A stretch of 64,000 nucleotides of DNA from Paenibacillus agricola (lineage in GTDB: Bacteria; Bacillota; Bacilli; Paenibacillales; NBRC-103111): the NCBI RefSeq assembly GCF_011440305.1, contig NZ_JAAOIW010000001.1, positions 248,001 through 312,000 on the forward strand, written 5' to 3'. Position numbers and translations under genes: made by a program. The notes beneath the pieces are model-generated. The model did no database searches. It was not told the origin of the DNA and worked only from the letters and a program-made list of their open reading frames with translations. This document shows, one piece after another, positions 1 through 9,724 of this stretch (within the stretch, counting starts at the first letter, position 1; each line of letters opens with the position of its first letter).

Positions 1-726
1 CATCAGCTTAGAACGCAGCGTATCATTAGGCGCATGAATGGAAATCGCCAAATTAATCTGCGTCATTTCATCAGCAAAGCGGTATATATTAGGTACAATC
101 CCGCTTGTTGATACGGTAATATGGCGTTGCCCAATGTTCAAACCTTTGGGATGGATCATGACTTTGAGAAATTTCATCATCGCCTCATAATTCTCAAACG
201 GCTCTCCAATCCCCATAATCACGATGCTGCTAACTCGCTCGCCCGTCGCGTCCAGCAATTGCTGCGATTTGACTACCTGCGCAATAATTTCACCTGGTGT
301 TAAATTGCGGATCAGCCCTGTTAACGTGGAAGCACAAAACGTACATCCGACACGACAGCCTACCTGTGTAGTTACACATACGCTGTTGCCATAGCTATGC
401 TTCATAATGACCGTTTCAATTGCATTGCGATCGGACAGCTCAAATAAAAATTTGACAGTGCCATCTTTGGATTCATACTTGGCTACCTCGGTCATCGTAA
501 CAAAAGCAAAATGCTCGCTCATTGTGTCTCGCAGTGACTTGGGTAAATTGGTCATCTCGTCGAATTGGGAAATGCGTTTCACGTACAACCAGTCAAAAAT
601 TTGCCCCGCACGAAAACCAGACTCACCAATAGACTGAATCCAATCCTGCCAATCCTCTAACGTGAGGTCATATACATACGGCTTGGCTTCAATACCTAAT
701 TCTTTATTAGAATCTATCATTTTCAT
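1..726 (-). CDS. rlmN: 23S rRNA (adenine-2503-C2)-methyltransferase RlmN, 3' end missing
   Basis: Radical SAM enzyme that makes 2-methyladenosine at A2503 of 23S rRNA and also modifies some tRNAs. The frame is open from an ATG at 726 to the left window edge, giving 242 residues of a family of about 345-370, so the C-terminal third lies outside. The radical SAM cluster motif CRVGCTFC (CX3CX2C) is present, followed by the family's GIGEPFENY segment. A second in-frame ATG at 720 is possible; neither start has a strong ribosome binding site. It is the last visible gene of the rsmB-fmt-def-priA run, matching B. subtilis yloN next to yloM. Identity is firm; only the exact start is uncertain. Confidence 0.95.
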   Translation of the reverse strand, partial: MKMIDSNKELGIEAKPYVYDLTLEDWQDWIQSIGESGFRAGQIFDWLYVKRISQFDEMTNLPKSLRDTMSEHFAFVTMTEVAKYESKDGTVKFLFELSDRNAIETVIMKHSYGNSVCVTTQVGCRVGCTFCASTLTGLIRNLTPGEIIAQVVKSQQLLDATGERVSSIVIMGIGEPFENYEAMMKFLKVMIHPKGLNIGQRHITVSTSGIVPNIYRFADEMTQINLAISIHAPNDTLRSKLM

Positions 727-814
727 CCATCATCACGACCTGTTTGGTTAGTTCGCGCATGGCTATAAGTACTAACCACATCACATTTTATTAATTTTAC
801 CATAGTTCTAACGC

Positions 815-2233
815 TTACGCTCGTTTCCGCAGCCTAGCAATAAAAAAACCATCGGACATATGCTCATAAGGAAAAATTTCAAGCGGCTTCGGTTGGTCCC
901 ACTCGAATTCAGGATGATGCTCCAAAAACGTACGAACCATGCCTTCGTTCTCGTTTACTTCCATTGTGCAAGTGCTATAAACTAGCACGCCTCCGATGCG
1001 CAGTAAAGGATGGACCTTGTCCAACAGCTCTCTTTGGATCTTGCAAACCTCGTCCAAATCCTGCTCCCGCTTGGTCCATTTCATATCGGGCTTGCGACGG
1101 ATAACACCAAGCCCCGAGCAAGGAGCATCCAATAAAATCCGGTCAAAGCTGCCCGCAGCAAAATGCGCCGGCAAATCTCTGGCATCCGCTACCTTTGTGT
1201 GAATCGAGGTTAAGCCGAGCCGCTTGGCTTGCTCACGGATCAAGCTCTGCTTGTGCTCATGTATATCACAAGCCCATATTTCTCCACTATCCTTCATCGT
1301 TTCCGCGATATGGGCGGTTTTGCCACCTGGAGCAGCGCAGCAATCCAGAATCTTCTCCCCAGGCTGGGCATTGATCGTCTCAGCCACCAGCATCGAGCTC
1401 TCGTCCTGGATGGAAAATAAACCATCCTTATACCAAGGCGTTAAAGCCATATTGCCGCCGCCTTTGACAATAATACCATCAGCTGCGAGCGAAGAAGGCT
1501 CGGCTTCCAGGCCAGCTTCATTCAATAGCTCGATCAAGCCCGCTCGGCTTAATTTCATCGTGTTGGTACGAATACTGACATGCGGCGGCTTATTATTCGC
1601 CTCGCATAGCTGCTCTGTTTGGGATTCTCCAAACTGCCGAATCCAACGCTTTACCATCCACTCTGGATGTGAATAGGTAAGTGCGATCCGTTCGACCGTG
1701 GACAAGCCGCCTGGCAGCACCAAGGTATCCTTCTGGCGGATCACATTGCGCAGCACGCCGTTGACCATACCGGATATCCCAGCATGCCCTCTTTTCTTAG
1801 CCAGGTTAACGGCTTCGTTGACGATCGCATGATCTGGTACTCGATCCAGATAAACCATTTGGTAATAACTTAGCCTAAGCAGGCTGCGAACCCAGGGATC
1901 GAGCTTTGCGAGGCCTTTAGCTACAAATCGTTTCAAGAAATAATCGATCGTGTTTTGGCGTTGAATCGTCCCATACACGATTTCGGTGGCCAAACCGATA
2001 TCCTGCTTATCCAAGTCAACCTTCTGCAACATTTGATTCAATAGCAGATTGCTGTAGGAATGATCCTGCTCGATGCGGATCAGGACGTCAAGGGCGAGCT
2101 CTCTTGCCGTGCCTTTTGCTTTATGGCTGTGAGCTTTCTGCCCGGCCTTAATTGGCTTTCCGGCATTTTCACTAGCCGTTTGGGATACAATTAATTTTTC
2201 CGTTTTATTTCCAGCTTCCAAGCTATCCTTCAA
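815..2233 (-). CDS. rsmB: 16S rRNA (cytosine-967-C5)-methyltransferase RsmB
   Basis: Methylates C967 of 16S rRNA using S-adenosylmethionine. The 472 residues hold a low-complexity Lys/Ala-rich N-terminal extension (about 1-40), a NusB-like RNA-binding domain (about 41-175) and a Rossmann methyltransferase domain. The two family cysteines are visible in the DAPCSGLG motif and the YSTCT motif. The start is TTG, chosen because GGAGG sits 9 bases upstream (complement of 2243-2247) and no ATG lies in a better position. It lies 30 bases downstream of fmt, as yloM does in B. subtilis, so it is probably cotranscribed with fmt and def. Confidence 0.95.
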   Translation of the reverse strand: MKDSLEAGNKTEKLIVSQTASENAGKPIKAGQKAHSHKAKGTARELALDVLIRIEQDHSYSNLLLNQMLQKVDLDKQDIGLATEIVYGTIQRQNTIDYFLKRFVAKGLAKLDPWVRSLLRLSYYQMVYLDRVPDHAIVNEAVNLAKKRGHAGISGMVNGVLRNVIRQKDTLVLPGGLSTVERIALTYSHPEWMVKRWIRQFGESQTEQLCEANNKPPHVSIRTNTMKLSRAGLIELLNEAGLEAEPSSLAADGIIVKGGGNMALTPWYKDGLFSIQDESSMLVAETINAQPGEKILDCCAAPGGKTAHIAETMKDSGEIWACDIHEHKQSLIREQAKRLGLTSIHTKVADARDLPAHFAAGSFDRILLDAPCSGLGVIRRKPDMKWTKREQDLDEVCKIQRELLDKVHPLLRIGGVLVYSTCTMEVNENEGMVRTFLEHHPEFEWDQPKPLEIFPYEHMSDGFFIARLRKRA

Positions 2234-2263
2234 TGGTTATAGCCTCCATTATCATATAAGCAC

Positions 2264-3202
2264 TTAACCGAGCACCGTACCAACCGACAAACGGCCGCCA
2301 TGGACCAATTGGGCAGCTTGCATCGTTTTTTTGCCAGCGGGCTGAAGTTCCTTGATAGTAAGCAGGCCGCTGCCTGTAGCGACCTGGATCCCTTCTTCGT
2401 TTGCTGCGACGACGGTACCCGGTATATCGTTCACTTGCTCGTCCTTATCTGGCTTGGCGCAGGACCAAACCTTTAATACCTCACCGTCCCATATCGTATA
2501 AGCGCCTGGACGAGGATTAAGCCCGCGTACCTGGTTCCATATCGAAAGCGCGGGCTTGCTCCAATCTATAAGCTCCTGCTCACGGCTAACGTTAGGCGAG
2601 TACACCGCAGCCTCATTGTCCTGCTCCTCCGCCTCAGAGCGGCCTGCAAGCAAATCCGGTAATGTGTCCAGCAATAGCTGGGCACCGGCTGCACTAAGCT
2701 TGTCAAACAAGGAGCCTGTCGTATCGATATCCTCAATCGCAAGCTCCACACGGCTGATCATATCTCCCGTATCCAGGCCTTCCGCCATATACATAATCGT
2801 GACACCCGTCACAGCGTCCCCGTTCATCACTGCGTGGTGAATCGGAGCGCCCCCACGGTATTTGGGCAATAGCGAGGCATGGATATTAATACAGCCAAGC
2901 CGTGGCAGCTCCAGCACCGATTTGGGCAGGATTTGCCCATAAGCGGCTGTCACGATCAAATCCGGCTGGAGTAAGCGCAGCTCCTCCACCGAATCAAGCC
3001 TCCGCAGCCTTTCAGGCTGGAGCGCGGGAATGCCCTGCCTGAGCGCCTCGGCTTTAACAGGGGTTGGCGTTAACAGCCGCTTGCGCCCTACAGGGCGGTC
3101 TGGTTGCGTTACGACACCAACGACTTCAATGCCGGGATAGTTAAGCAAGGCCTGTAATATAGGCACAGCGAATTCCGGCGTACCCATAAACACGACTCTC
3201 AT
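2264..3202 (-). CDS. fmt: methionyl-tRNA formyltransferase
   Basis: Formylates the initiator Met-tRNA using 10-formyl-tetrahydrofolate. The 312 residues are full length. The N-terminal formyltransferase domain begins RVVFMGTPEFAVPIL and carries the HASLLPKYRGGAPI motif with the catalytic His; the C-terminal OB-like domain follows from about residue 205. Its ATG overlaps the TGA of def by four bases, so the two are translationally coupled. This pairs formylation with deformylation, the standard fmt-def arrangement. Confidence 0.97.
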   Translation of the reverse strand: MRVVFMGTPEFAVPILQALLNYPGIEVVGVVTQPDRPVGRKRLLTPTPVKAEALRQGIPALQPERLRRLDSVEELRLLQPDLIVTAAYGQILPKSVLELPRLGCINIHASLLPKYRGGAPIHHAVMNGDAVTGVTIMYMAEGLDTGDMISRVELAIEDIDTTGSLFDKLSAAGAQLLLDTLPDLLAGRSEAEEQDNEAAVYSPNVSREQELIDWSKPALSIWNQVRGLNPRPGAYTIWDGEVLKVWSCAKPDKDEQVNDIPGTVVAANEEGIQVATGSGLLTIKELQPAGKKTMQAAQLVHGGRLSVGTVLG

Positions 3203-3678
3203 GCTTCACCGCCTTGAGGCTCATTACGATACATCTTTTCCGCTAAGTCTGTGTATAATACCCCATTCAGATGATCAACCTCATGCAGAATGCAGCGAGC
3301 CAATAGCTCTGTCCCCTCAACGGTAATTTCTTTGCCGTCACGATTCAGCCCCTTGACTACAACTCTTAGCGCACGGCGAACATCCCCATTCATACCTGGG
3401 ATGCTTAGGCAGCCCTCCGTACCGAACTGCTCTCCTTCTTCTTCAATCACCTCAGGATTGATGAGTTCAATCAAGCCTTGGTCGTTGCCAACATCCATTA
3501 CGATAACTCTTTTTAATATGCCAATCTGTGGTGCGGCCAAGCCTACACCTTCGGCATCATACATTGTATCCGCCATATCCTTCAGCAGCTTATGGATATT
3601 CGGGGTTATTTTCTTAACTGGCTTGCATATTTCACGAAGGACAGGGTCTGGATCTTTCACTATCATTTTAATCGCCAT
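3199..3678 (-). CDS. def: peptide deformylase
   Basis: Metalloenzyme that removes the N-formyl group from nascent proteins. The 159 residues show the three family motifs in order: GVGLAAPQIG, EGCLSIPG (metal-binding Cys) and HEVDHLNG (metal-binding His residues and catalytic Glu). Size and the EGCLSIPG form suit a short type 1 enzyme. AAAGGTG lies upstream of the ATG. The gene overlaps fmt by four bases and is separated from priA by 122 bases. Confidence 0.97.
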   Translation of the reverse strand: MAIKMIVKDPDPVLREICKPVKKITPNIHKLLKDMADTMYDAEGVGLAAPQIGILKRVIVMDVGNDQGLIELINPEVIEEEGEQFGTEGCLSIPGMNGDVRRALRVVVKGLNRDGKEITVEGTELLARCILHEVDHLNGVLYTDLAEKMYRNEPQGGEA

Positions 3679-3800
3679 GGGACAAGCACACCTTTCATAA
3701 ATGAAAATAACAAAAACCTATATGAGCATAGCCTTGTATTTGTATGAGAATAAGTATAAGTCCTGGCAGCAATCAATACAATCTACCTGAACCCAAGTGG

Positions 3801-6362
3801 TTACATCAAAACCTGAGGGTCAACATCGATACTGATCGTCAGCTTATACTGCTTTTCCACATCGCTTAGGGTTGCTGCTGCCTGCTGCACTAGCCCTGCA
3901 ATAGAAGCTTCTCCCCGATATTTTACCATGCATTGAAATCGATATCTATCCTTGATTCGGGAAATAGGCGAGGCCACAGGCCCAAGAATCTCTATAGGAA
4001 CAGGAGCAAGCGATTTGGCCAGCTCTTTTAGTTTGGCGGCAAACGTTTCGGCGGACCGCATCAATAAAGGAATTTGTTCATGGGATAAGGTAATCAGTAT
4101 GAGTCTATGGAAAGGAGGGTAATCATGGAACTTGCGAAAGCCCATTTCTTTATCCATAAAGCTTGTGTAATCATGCTTGCTCGCGCTAATAATACTATAA
4201 TGCTCAGGTGTATAAGTCTGGATAAATACTTCCCCTGGCAGTTCGTGCCGTCCAGCACGTCCCCCTACTTGCGTCAACAACTGGAATGTCCGTTCCGCTG
4301 CGCGAAAATCGGGCAAATTCAGCACCGTATCCGCCGCTAGTGCACCTACAAGGGTCACCATTGGAAAATCAAGCCCTTTAGCCACCATTTGGGTACCTAA
4401 CAAAACATCTGCCTGCTGATTGCGAAATAGAGTAAGCCATTTCTCATGCGAGCCTTTTTCGGTTGTTGTATCGACATCCATACGGATTACACGAATGCCT
4501 GGAAAAAGCTTGCCTAGCTCTTCTTCTACCCGCTGGGTTCCCGTACCGAAATGACGGATATGCTCGCTGCTGCAGCTAGGGCAAACCGTTGCTTCCCGTT
4601 CCGTATAGCCACAATAATGGCAGCGCAAGGTCTTGGCCGATTGATGGTAGGTTAATGAAATATCGCAGTGTGGACATTCGGCGACATATCCGCAGCTCCG
4701 GCACATCACGAAGGTTGCATAACCACGCCTGTTTAGCAGCAAAACAATCTGCTCCTTCTTTTGGATCCGATCCTCGATCGCTTTATGCAGGCTACGGCTG
4801 AACATCGAACGATTGCCTTCGCTCAATTCCTCACGCATATCAACTATATGCACCTTGGGCAGCGGTCGCCCTTCCACACGCTCGCGCATCGTGAGCAGCT
4901 CGAAGCGGACTTTCGGCTTGGCCAAATTGCCAATGCTTCTGAGGGTAGCTGGGGGATTTCCCGAGCTGCCTATCTGCGTTTGTTCCGCTTCAGGCAGGGT
5001 GCCATACATACTCTCCAAGGATGGCGTAGCGGAGCCCAGTACCACGACGGCTCCATGCTGTGCGGCTCGGGCAATCGACACATCGCGTGCATGATATTTG
5101 GGGCTTTCCTCCTGCTTGTAGGAGGATTCATGCTCCTCATCAATGATGATTAAGCCTACTTTGGTGAAAGGAGCAAATATGGCCGAACGGGCACCAATGA
5201 CCACATTAACCTGCTTGAGCATAATTTTTCGCCATTCATCAAAGCGTTCGCCTTGTGACAATCGGCTATGCAGCACGGCAACCTGGTTGCCGAATCGCCC
5301 TTTGAAGCGCTCCACCATTTGCGGCGTAAGCGAAATTTCAGGTACCAGCACGATGGCCTCACGGCCCTGGTCCAGGCAGGTTTGAATCGATTGCAGGTAA
5401 ACTTCCGTTTTCCCGCTTCCCGTTACACCGTGCAGTAAAAACACCCGATGCTCCAGCTCGTTAACAGCTTGGGAGATTGAACCGAACACGACCTCCTGCT
5501 CGGGAGTTAGCGTCAATGGTACCGTGCGCGGAAATGTTCTCAGTGCATAAGGGTCACGCTGCACCTCAACCTCCTTAATGCTCAAATAGCCTTTATCCGC
5601 AAGGCCTTTGACCGTGCTGGCACTAATATTTAGCTCACTCAATAAATCGGACAGCTTAATGGGATAAGGGCTTTCTGCCAAATAAAGCAGGACCTGCTTT
5701 TGCTTCTTGGATTTATCCGGCAATTGTTCGGCCCAATCCATTAGCTGCAGCGGCTGCTCTACTGGAAACACAGTTAGCACCTTCTTCGCAGACATGCGGT
5801 CTTTAATAAGCTGCACCTCAAGCAACTGCCCTTGCGTAATCATTTGTTTAATTAAGCTGCCTTGTGAAGTGAATTTGCTCAGCAGCGATCCAATCTCAAT
5901 GGAGCCTTTTCCGCGCACAAATTCGATAATGTCTTCCTCGATGGGGAGCAGCAAGGTATGCTGGCCTTGAGAAAGCAAATCGCCATGCGCTCCATCTAGA
6001 TCCTTATCGCCCACCTTAATATGGCGTTCATATTTAGCTTTTAAGGCTCCGGGAACCATGGCCTGAAGTGCCGTAATTTCGTGGCAAAGATACGTTTGGC
6101 TAACCCACTCGGCTAGCTCGACCAAATCAGGAGTCAGCGGTGGATAAAGGTCCAGAACTTCAGATATCGGCTTTAATTTAGCCGGGTCGAAATCGGGACG
6201 GTCATGCAGCTCAACAACAAAGCCCTGCAGCTTTCTGGGTCCAAAGGGGACGGCAACCCTGCTGCCAATCGCTACCCATTCTCTCAAGGCTTCGGGAATC
6301 AGATAGTCGAATCCACGGTTCGTTTGCTTAGCCGGAACATCCACTATGACTTTGGCATACAT
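3801..6362 (-). CDS. priA: primosomal replication restart helicase PriA
   Basis: 3'-5' superfamily 2 helicase that restarts stalled forks and loads the replicative helicase. The 853 residues contain an N-terminal DNA-binding domain, a winged-helix-like part, Walker A GVTGSGKT (about 312-319), the DEEH box (about 408-411), a SAT motif and, near 555-605, an eight-cysteine zinc-binding insert with repeated CxxC pairs that is diagnostic for PriA. The ATG overlaps the TGA of coaBC by one base (TGATG), so translation is coupled. Same order as in B. subtilis. Confidence 0.98.
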   Translation of the reverse strand: MYAKVIVDVPAKQTNRGFDYLIPEALREWVAIGSRVAVPFGPRKLQGFVVELHDRPDFDPAKLKPISEVLDLYPPLTPDLVELAEWVSQTYLCHEITALQAMVPGALKAKYERHIKVGDKDLDGAHGDLLSQGQHTLLLPIEEDIIEFVRGKGSIEIGSLLSKFTSQGSLIKQMITQGQLLEVQLIKDRMSAKKVLTVFPVEQPLQLMDWAEQLPDKSKKQKQVLLYLAESPYPIKLSDLLSELNISASTVKGLADKGYLSIKEVEVQRDPYALRTFPRTVPLTLTPEQEVVFGSISQAVNELEHRVFLLHGVTGSGKTEVYLQSIQTCLDQGREAIVLVPEISLTPQMVERFKGRFGNQVAVLHSRLSQGERFDEWRKIMLKQVNVVIGARSAIFAPFTKVGLIIIDEEHESSYKQEESPKYHARDVSIARAAQHGAVVVLGSATPSLESMYGTLPEAEQTQIGSSGNPPATLRSIGNLAKPKVRFELLTMRERVEGRPLPKVHIVDMREELSEGNRSMFSRSLHKAIEDRIQKKEQIVLLLNRRGYATFVMCRSCGYVAECPHCDISLTYHQSAKTLRCHYCGYTEREATVCPSCSSEHIRHFGTGTQRVEEELGKLFPGIRVIRMDVDTTTEKGSHEKWLTLFRNQQADVLLGTQMVAKGLDFPMVTLVGALAADTVLNLPDFRAAERTFQLLTQVGGRAGRHELPGEVFIQTYTPEHYSIISASKHDYTSFMDKEMGFRKFHDYPPFHRLILITLSHEQIPLLMRSAETFAAKLKELAKSLAPVPIEILGPVASPISRIKDRYRFQCMVKYRGEASIAGLVQQAAATLSDVEKQYKLTISIDVDPQVLM

Positions 6363-7573
6363 CAGTTCATTTGTGCTCCTTTCCTGATTCGCTCAGCTAC
6401 TCTTAGCAGCACTTCCCGTGCTACACCCTGTTTACTCATGACCGGCAATAACTCAATCAAGCCATTCGCATCATACAGGCGTACCACATTCGTGTCCGTA
6501 CCGAAGCCCGCTCCTTCCTCGGTGACGTCGTTGGCCACCAGCAGATCACAACGCTTCCGCTTCAGCTTGTCCATCGCATACTCATCAATACGTTCGGTTT
6601 CCGCGGCGAAGCCAACTATAAACTGCTTGGTTTTACGTTCCCCGATCGTATATAAAATATCTTGGTTCTTAACCAAGGTTAACGTCATTTCCGCAGCGCT
6701 TTTCTTGATCTTTTGTTTCGCCTGGTCGATCGGTCGATAGTCAGTTACAGCTGCGGCTTTAACCACAATATCGGTATCGTCAAAACGCTGAAGCACTGCC
6801 TCCAGCATATCCTGTGCGGATTCCACCCTGACCACTTGCACGCCTGTAGGTGCAGGCACCGTTGTTTTCCCTGCTATTAGAGTCACTTCTGCGCCCATAT
6901 CGCGAGCCGCTGCCGCCAGAGCAAAGCCCATTTTGCCTGATGAGTCATTCGTCAAATAACGGACAGGATCGATGCGTTCGATCGTCGCACCTGCAGTTAC
7001 TATTATTTTTTTGCCTTGCAGCGATTTTTTTTGGTCAAAAAAACGGTGGATCGCCTCAACAATCTGCTCAGGCTCCTCTAGCCGGCCTTTGCCAACGTAG
7101 CCACAAGCCAGCTGTCCTGTACCTGGCTCAATAAAATACACGCCTCTGGAAGCTAAGGTTTCCATATTGGCCAGCACCGCAGGATGAGCATACATATGGA
7201 CATTCATTGCTGGGGCCACAAGTACCGGAGCCGTGGTGGCAAGAAGCGTTGTGCTTAACATGTCGTCGCCCATGCCGTGCGCCATTTTGGCAATGATGTT
7301 GGCCGTAGCCGGAGCGATTACGAATAAATCGGCATGGTCGGCAAGATCGATGTGGGATACGACGGACGCATCCTTTTCATCGAAGGTATCGACAATGACA
7401 TCATGGCGCGACAACGTCTGAAAGGTTAACGGGGCAATGAATTGAACTGCCGATTCCGTCATAATCACACGTACCTCTGCACCCGCCTGCACTAATTTAC
7501 TGCATAATGCCGCCCCTTTATAAGCCGCAATGCCACCGCTGACACCAAGAACAATCTTTTTTCCATGCAACAT
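6362..7573 (-). CDS. coaBC: bifunctional phosphopantothenoylcysteine decarboxylase/phosphopantothenate-cysteine ligase
   Basis: Makes 4'-phosphopantetheine precursors for coenzyme A. An N-terminal flavoprotein decarboxylase domain (KIVLGVSGGIAAYK, catalytic His in SHIDLADHAD, and PAMNVHMY) is fused to a C-terminal ligase domain starting near residue 185 with ITAGATIERIDPVR. I place the start at the ATG at 7573 (403 residues) because GGAGG lies 9 bases upstream; the open frame reaches 15 codons further but without a ribosome site and without homology. It sits between rpoZ and priA, as in B. subtilis. Confidence 0.96.
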   Translation of the reverse strand: MLHGKKIVLGVSGGIAAYKGAALCSKLVQAGAEVRVIMTESAVQFIAPLTFQTLSRHDVIVDTFDEKDASVVSHIDLADHADLFVIAPATANIIAKMAHGMGDDMLSTTLLATTAPVLVAPAMNVHMYAHPAVLANMETLASRGVYFIEPGTGQLACGYVGKGRLEEPEQIVEAIHRFFDQKKSLQGKKIIVTAGATIERIDPVRYLTNDSSGKMGFALAAAARDMGAEVTLIAGKTTVPAPTGVQVVRVESAQDMLEAVLQRFDDTDIVVKAAAVTDYRPIDQAKQKIKKSAAEMTLTLVKNQDILYTIGERKTKQFIVGFAAETERIDEYAMDKLKRKRCDLLVANDVTEEGAGFGTDTNVVRLYDANGLIELLPVMSKQGVAREVLLRVAERIRKGAQMN

Positions 7574-7639
7574 TCCGGGTTCCCTCCCCATTTGTCGAGA
7601 AAAAAATAACAACCACAAGGGTTGTCGTTTTAGTATACC

Positions 7640-7849
7640 TTAGGTTTCTTCTTTATAAAGCTTCTCGTACGAGATCAAATCTTCATAAATTTCTTCCAAT
7701 GCTAGCCCTACATGCTTGAAGGACTTTCTGTTACGCAGCTCGGATTTGGCACCGTCACGTAAATGTCTTGCACGTTTGGATGCTGCTACTACCAATGAAT
7801 ATTTGCTGTCTACTTTTCCCAAAAGCTCATCAATCGAAGGATGCAACAT
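7640..7849 (-). CDS. rpoZ: RNA polymerase omega subunit
   Basis: Small RNA polymerase subunit that helps beta' assembly. The 69 residues start MLHPSIDELLGKVDSKYSLV and contain the SKRARHLRDG segment that matches the conserved omega core. GAGGTG precedes the ATG. The start codon lies one base from the gmk stop, so gmk-rpoZ form one unit, the usual pairing in Firmicutes. Confidence 0.95.
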   Translation of the reverse strand: MLHPSIDELLGKVDSKYSLVVAASKRARHLRDGAKSELRNRKSFKHVGLALEEIYEDLISYEKLYKEET

Positions 7850-7850
7850 G

Positions 7851-8471
7851 TTATTTCACCTCTACCATCCACTGTTTGATTTTGTTCATTACTTTGTCTT
7901 TGCGACAGTGCTCGGCTACAATAATCGATTGAATGCGTGAGCAGGCTTTTTCGACCTGATCATTTACAATCGCATAGTCATAATAATCCATTAATCGGAA
8001 TTCGTCCATAGCCACCGACATTCGGCTCTGTATTGATTCCTCGGTTTCAGTACCACGACCGACGATTCGGCTTTCCAATTCATCTAAGGAAGGAGGCAGC
8101 AGAAAAATAAATACGCCTTCAGGAAACCTTTGTTTGACCATCAGCGCGCCTTGCACTTCAATCTCTAGAATGATGTCTTTACCCTCGTTTAACGTTTCTT
8201 CAACAAATTGGCGAGGCGTCCCATATCTATTACCGACATACTCGGCATACTCTAGCATTTGGTCAGTATCAACCAACCTCTTAAATTGTTCCCTAGTTTT
8301 GAAGAAATAATTCACACCTTCGATTTCACCCGGGCGTGGTGTACGGGTTGTTGCGGAAACCGAATAAACCAATTCAGGTGCATAGCCACGTAATGCTTTA
8401 CAAACCGTCCCTTTTCCTACACCGGAGGGTCCCGATAATACGATCAGAATTCCTCTCTCCTTACTCGTCAT
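7851..8471 (-). CDS. gmk: guanylate kinase
   Basis: Phosphorylates GMP to GDP. The P-loop GPSGVGKGT is near the N-terminus, followed by [11 protein letters not shown] and YGTP, both part of the GMP-binding region. The frame is open 120 bases further upstream, but I choose the ATG at 8471 (206 residues) because AAGG sits 9 bases upstream and the resulting N-terminus ([14 protein letters not shown]) matches family length. The start lies inside the 3' end of remA, an 11-base overlap that suggests coupled translation. Confidence 0.96.
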   Translation of the reverse strand: MTSKERGILIVLSGPSGVGKGTVCKALRGYAPELVYSVSATTRTPRPGEIEGVNYFFKTREQFKRLVDTDQMLEYAEYVGNRYGTPRQFVEETLNEGKDIILEIEVQGALMVKQRFPEGVFIFLLPPSLDELESRIVGRGTETEESIQSRMSVAMDEFRLMDYYDYAIVNDQVEKACSRIQSIIVAEHCRKDKVMNKIKQWMVEVK

Positions 8472-8721
8472 GATCATCGTCCTTATTAGAAAGTCGATGA
8501 GCCACGGTTTCAGGCTGCACCGCAGACAAAATAACATGGTCGCTATCCGTAATAATAACCGCACGTGTGCGGCGTCCATAAGTGGCATCAATCAGCATAT
8601 GGCGATCACGGGCTTCCTGAATGATTCTTTTGATTGGCGCCGATTCCGGGCTCACGATAGAAATGATACGATTAGCGGATACAATATTACCGAAGCCAAT
8701 ATTGATTAATTTGATAGCCAT
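8461..8721 (-). CDS. remA: RemA family extracellular matrix regulator (DUF370)
   Basis: Small DNA-binding regulator which in B. subtilis activates biofilm matrix operons and osmoprotectant genes. I recognise the conserved N-terminus [12 protein letters not shown] and the block [16 protein letters not shown]. The ATG at 8721 (86 residues) is selected by a perfect AGGAGG eight bases upstream; longer frames upstream have no site. The neighbours yicC and gmk are the same as around B. subtilis ylzA (remA). It ends in an acidic tail (DDDHDE). Confidence 0.95.
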   Translation of the reverse strand: MAIKLINIGFGNIVSANRIISIVSPESAPIKRIIQEARDRHMLIDATYGRRTRAVIITDSDHVILSAVQPETVAHRLSNKDDDHDE

Positions 8722-8805
8722 CTGGTTTCCTCCTACAAGTTGTGCTTCAACAAATTTCATGGTAAGTATCATCTAAGTTTTGCTGAAGCGGTTGTTCCCT
8801 ATTTA

Positions 8806-9702
8806 TTATTCAATATTTTGAATCTGCTCTCTCATTTTCTCTAGCTCTGCCTTCATTTCTACGACGACAGTAGTGAGTTCGGCATGATTCGCTTTCGAGC
8901 CAATCGTATTCACTTCTCGGTTCATTTCTTGCAGGAGGAAATCGAACTTTCTGCCCACAGGCTCTGAAGCACTGACAAGCTGCTGGCATTGCTGTATATG
9001 ACTTTGCAAACGAATTAATTCTTCATCTACATTCGAGCGGTCTGCGAATATGGCAACCTCCATGGCGAGCCTGGCTTCATCAAAAATCGGCTGCTGCAAA
9101 TATTCCTCAATCCGTGTATGCAGCTTTGAAGCATAATGCTTGACCACTTGAGGAGATAACAGACGGCATTGCTCCAAATAAGAAGCCATCATATCCAAGC
9201 GTTGCTTCATATCCGTGCTTAGATGATTGCCCTCGATCTTTCTCATCCTTAGGAGCATCTGCACCGCCGCTTCCGAACAGGCAGATAATTCACGCTCGAA
9301 CTCTTCATCTGTTGCATGAATGGCTTCTTTAAAGACCATAAGATTGGGTATCTCTAAATAGTCTCGCACATTTAGTGTTGGCTTTAGTCCAAATCTGGCG
9401 CTTAGCTGCTCGGCAGCAGATCGATAAGCTTCCGCCAAAGGCCAATTCAGTTCTACAGAACGAACTGCTTCAGCACTTTGTTCGATCGTAACCAGCATAT
9501 CAACCCGTCCACGCTTTACATGCTTCAACACGATTTTTTTCATCATATCTTCGAATTTAAGGAATTCCCGGGGCATGCGTACAGCAACCTCACAGTAACG
9601 ATGGTTCACTGATTTCAGGTCAATTTGTACATGGTAACCAGCAAACATGCAGTTTGCTTGTCCGAACCCGGTCATACTAGTAATCAAACTCTTCACATCC
9701 AT
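8806..9702 (-). CDS. yicC: YicC family endoribonuclease-like protein
   Basis: YicC/YloC family protein, a conserved stress-associated family recently assigned endoribonuclease activity. The SMTGFGQ motif near the N-terminus, VNHRYCEV, and the C-terminal EMNREVNTIGSKA and EMKAELEKMREQIQN segments are typical; the middle is predicted helical. 298 residues, usual length. No convincing ribosome site precedes the ATG at 9702; an in-frame TTG at 9687 just before the family N-terminus is a plausible alternative. It follows yitJ by 22 bases. Confidence 0.93.
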   Translation of the reverse strand: MDVKSLITSMTGFGQANCMFAGYHVQIDLKSVNHRYCEVAVRMPREFLKFEDMMKKIVLKHVKRGRVDMLVTIEQSAEAVRSVELNWPLAEAYRSAAEQLSARFGLKPTLNVRDYLEIPNLMVFKEAIHATDEEFERELSACSEAAVQMLLRMRKIEGNHLSTDMKQRLDMMASYLEQCRLLSPQVVKHYASKLHTRIEEYLQQPIFDEARLAMEVAIFADRSNVDEELIRLQSHIQQCQQLVSASEPVGRKFDFLLQEMNREVNTIGSKANHAELTTVVVEMKAELEKMREQIQNIE

Positions 9703-9724
9703 TAGCTTATTTTAATTCATTTTG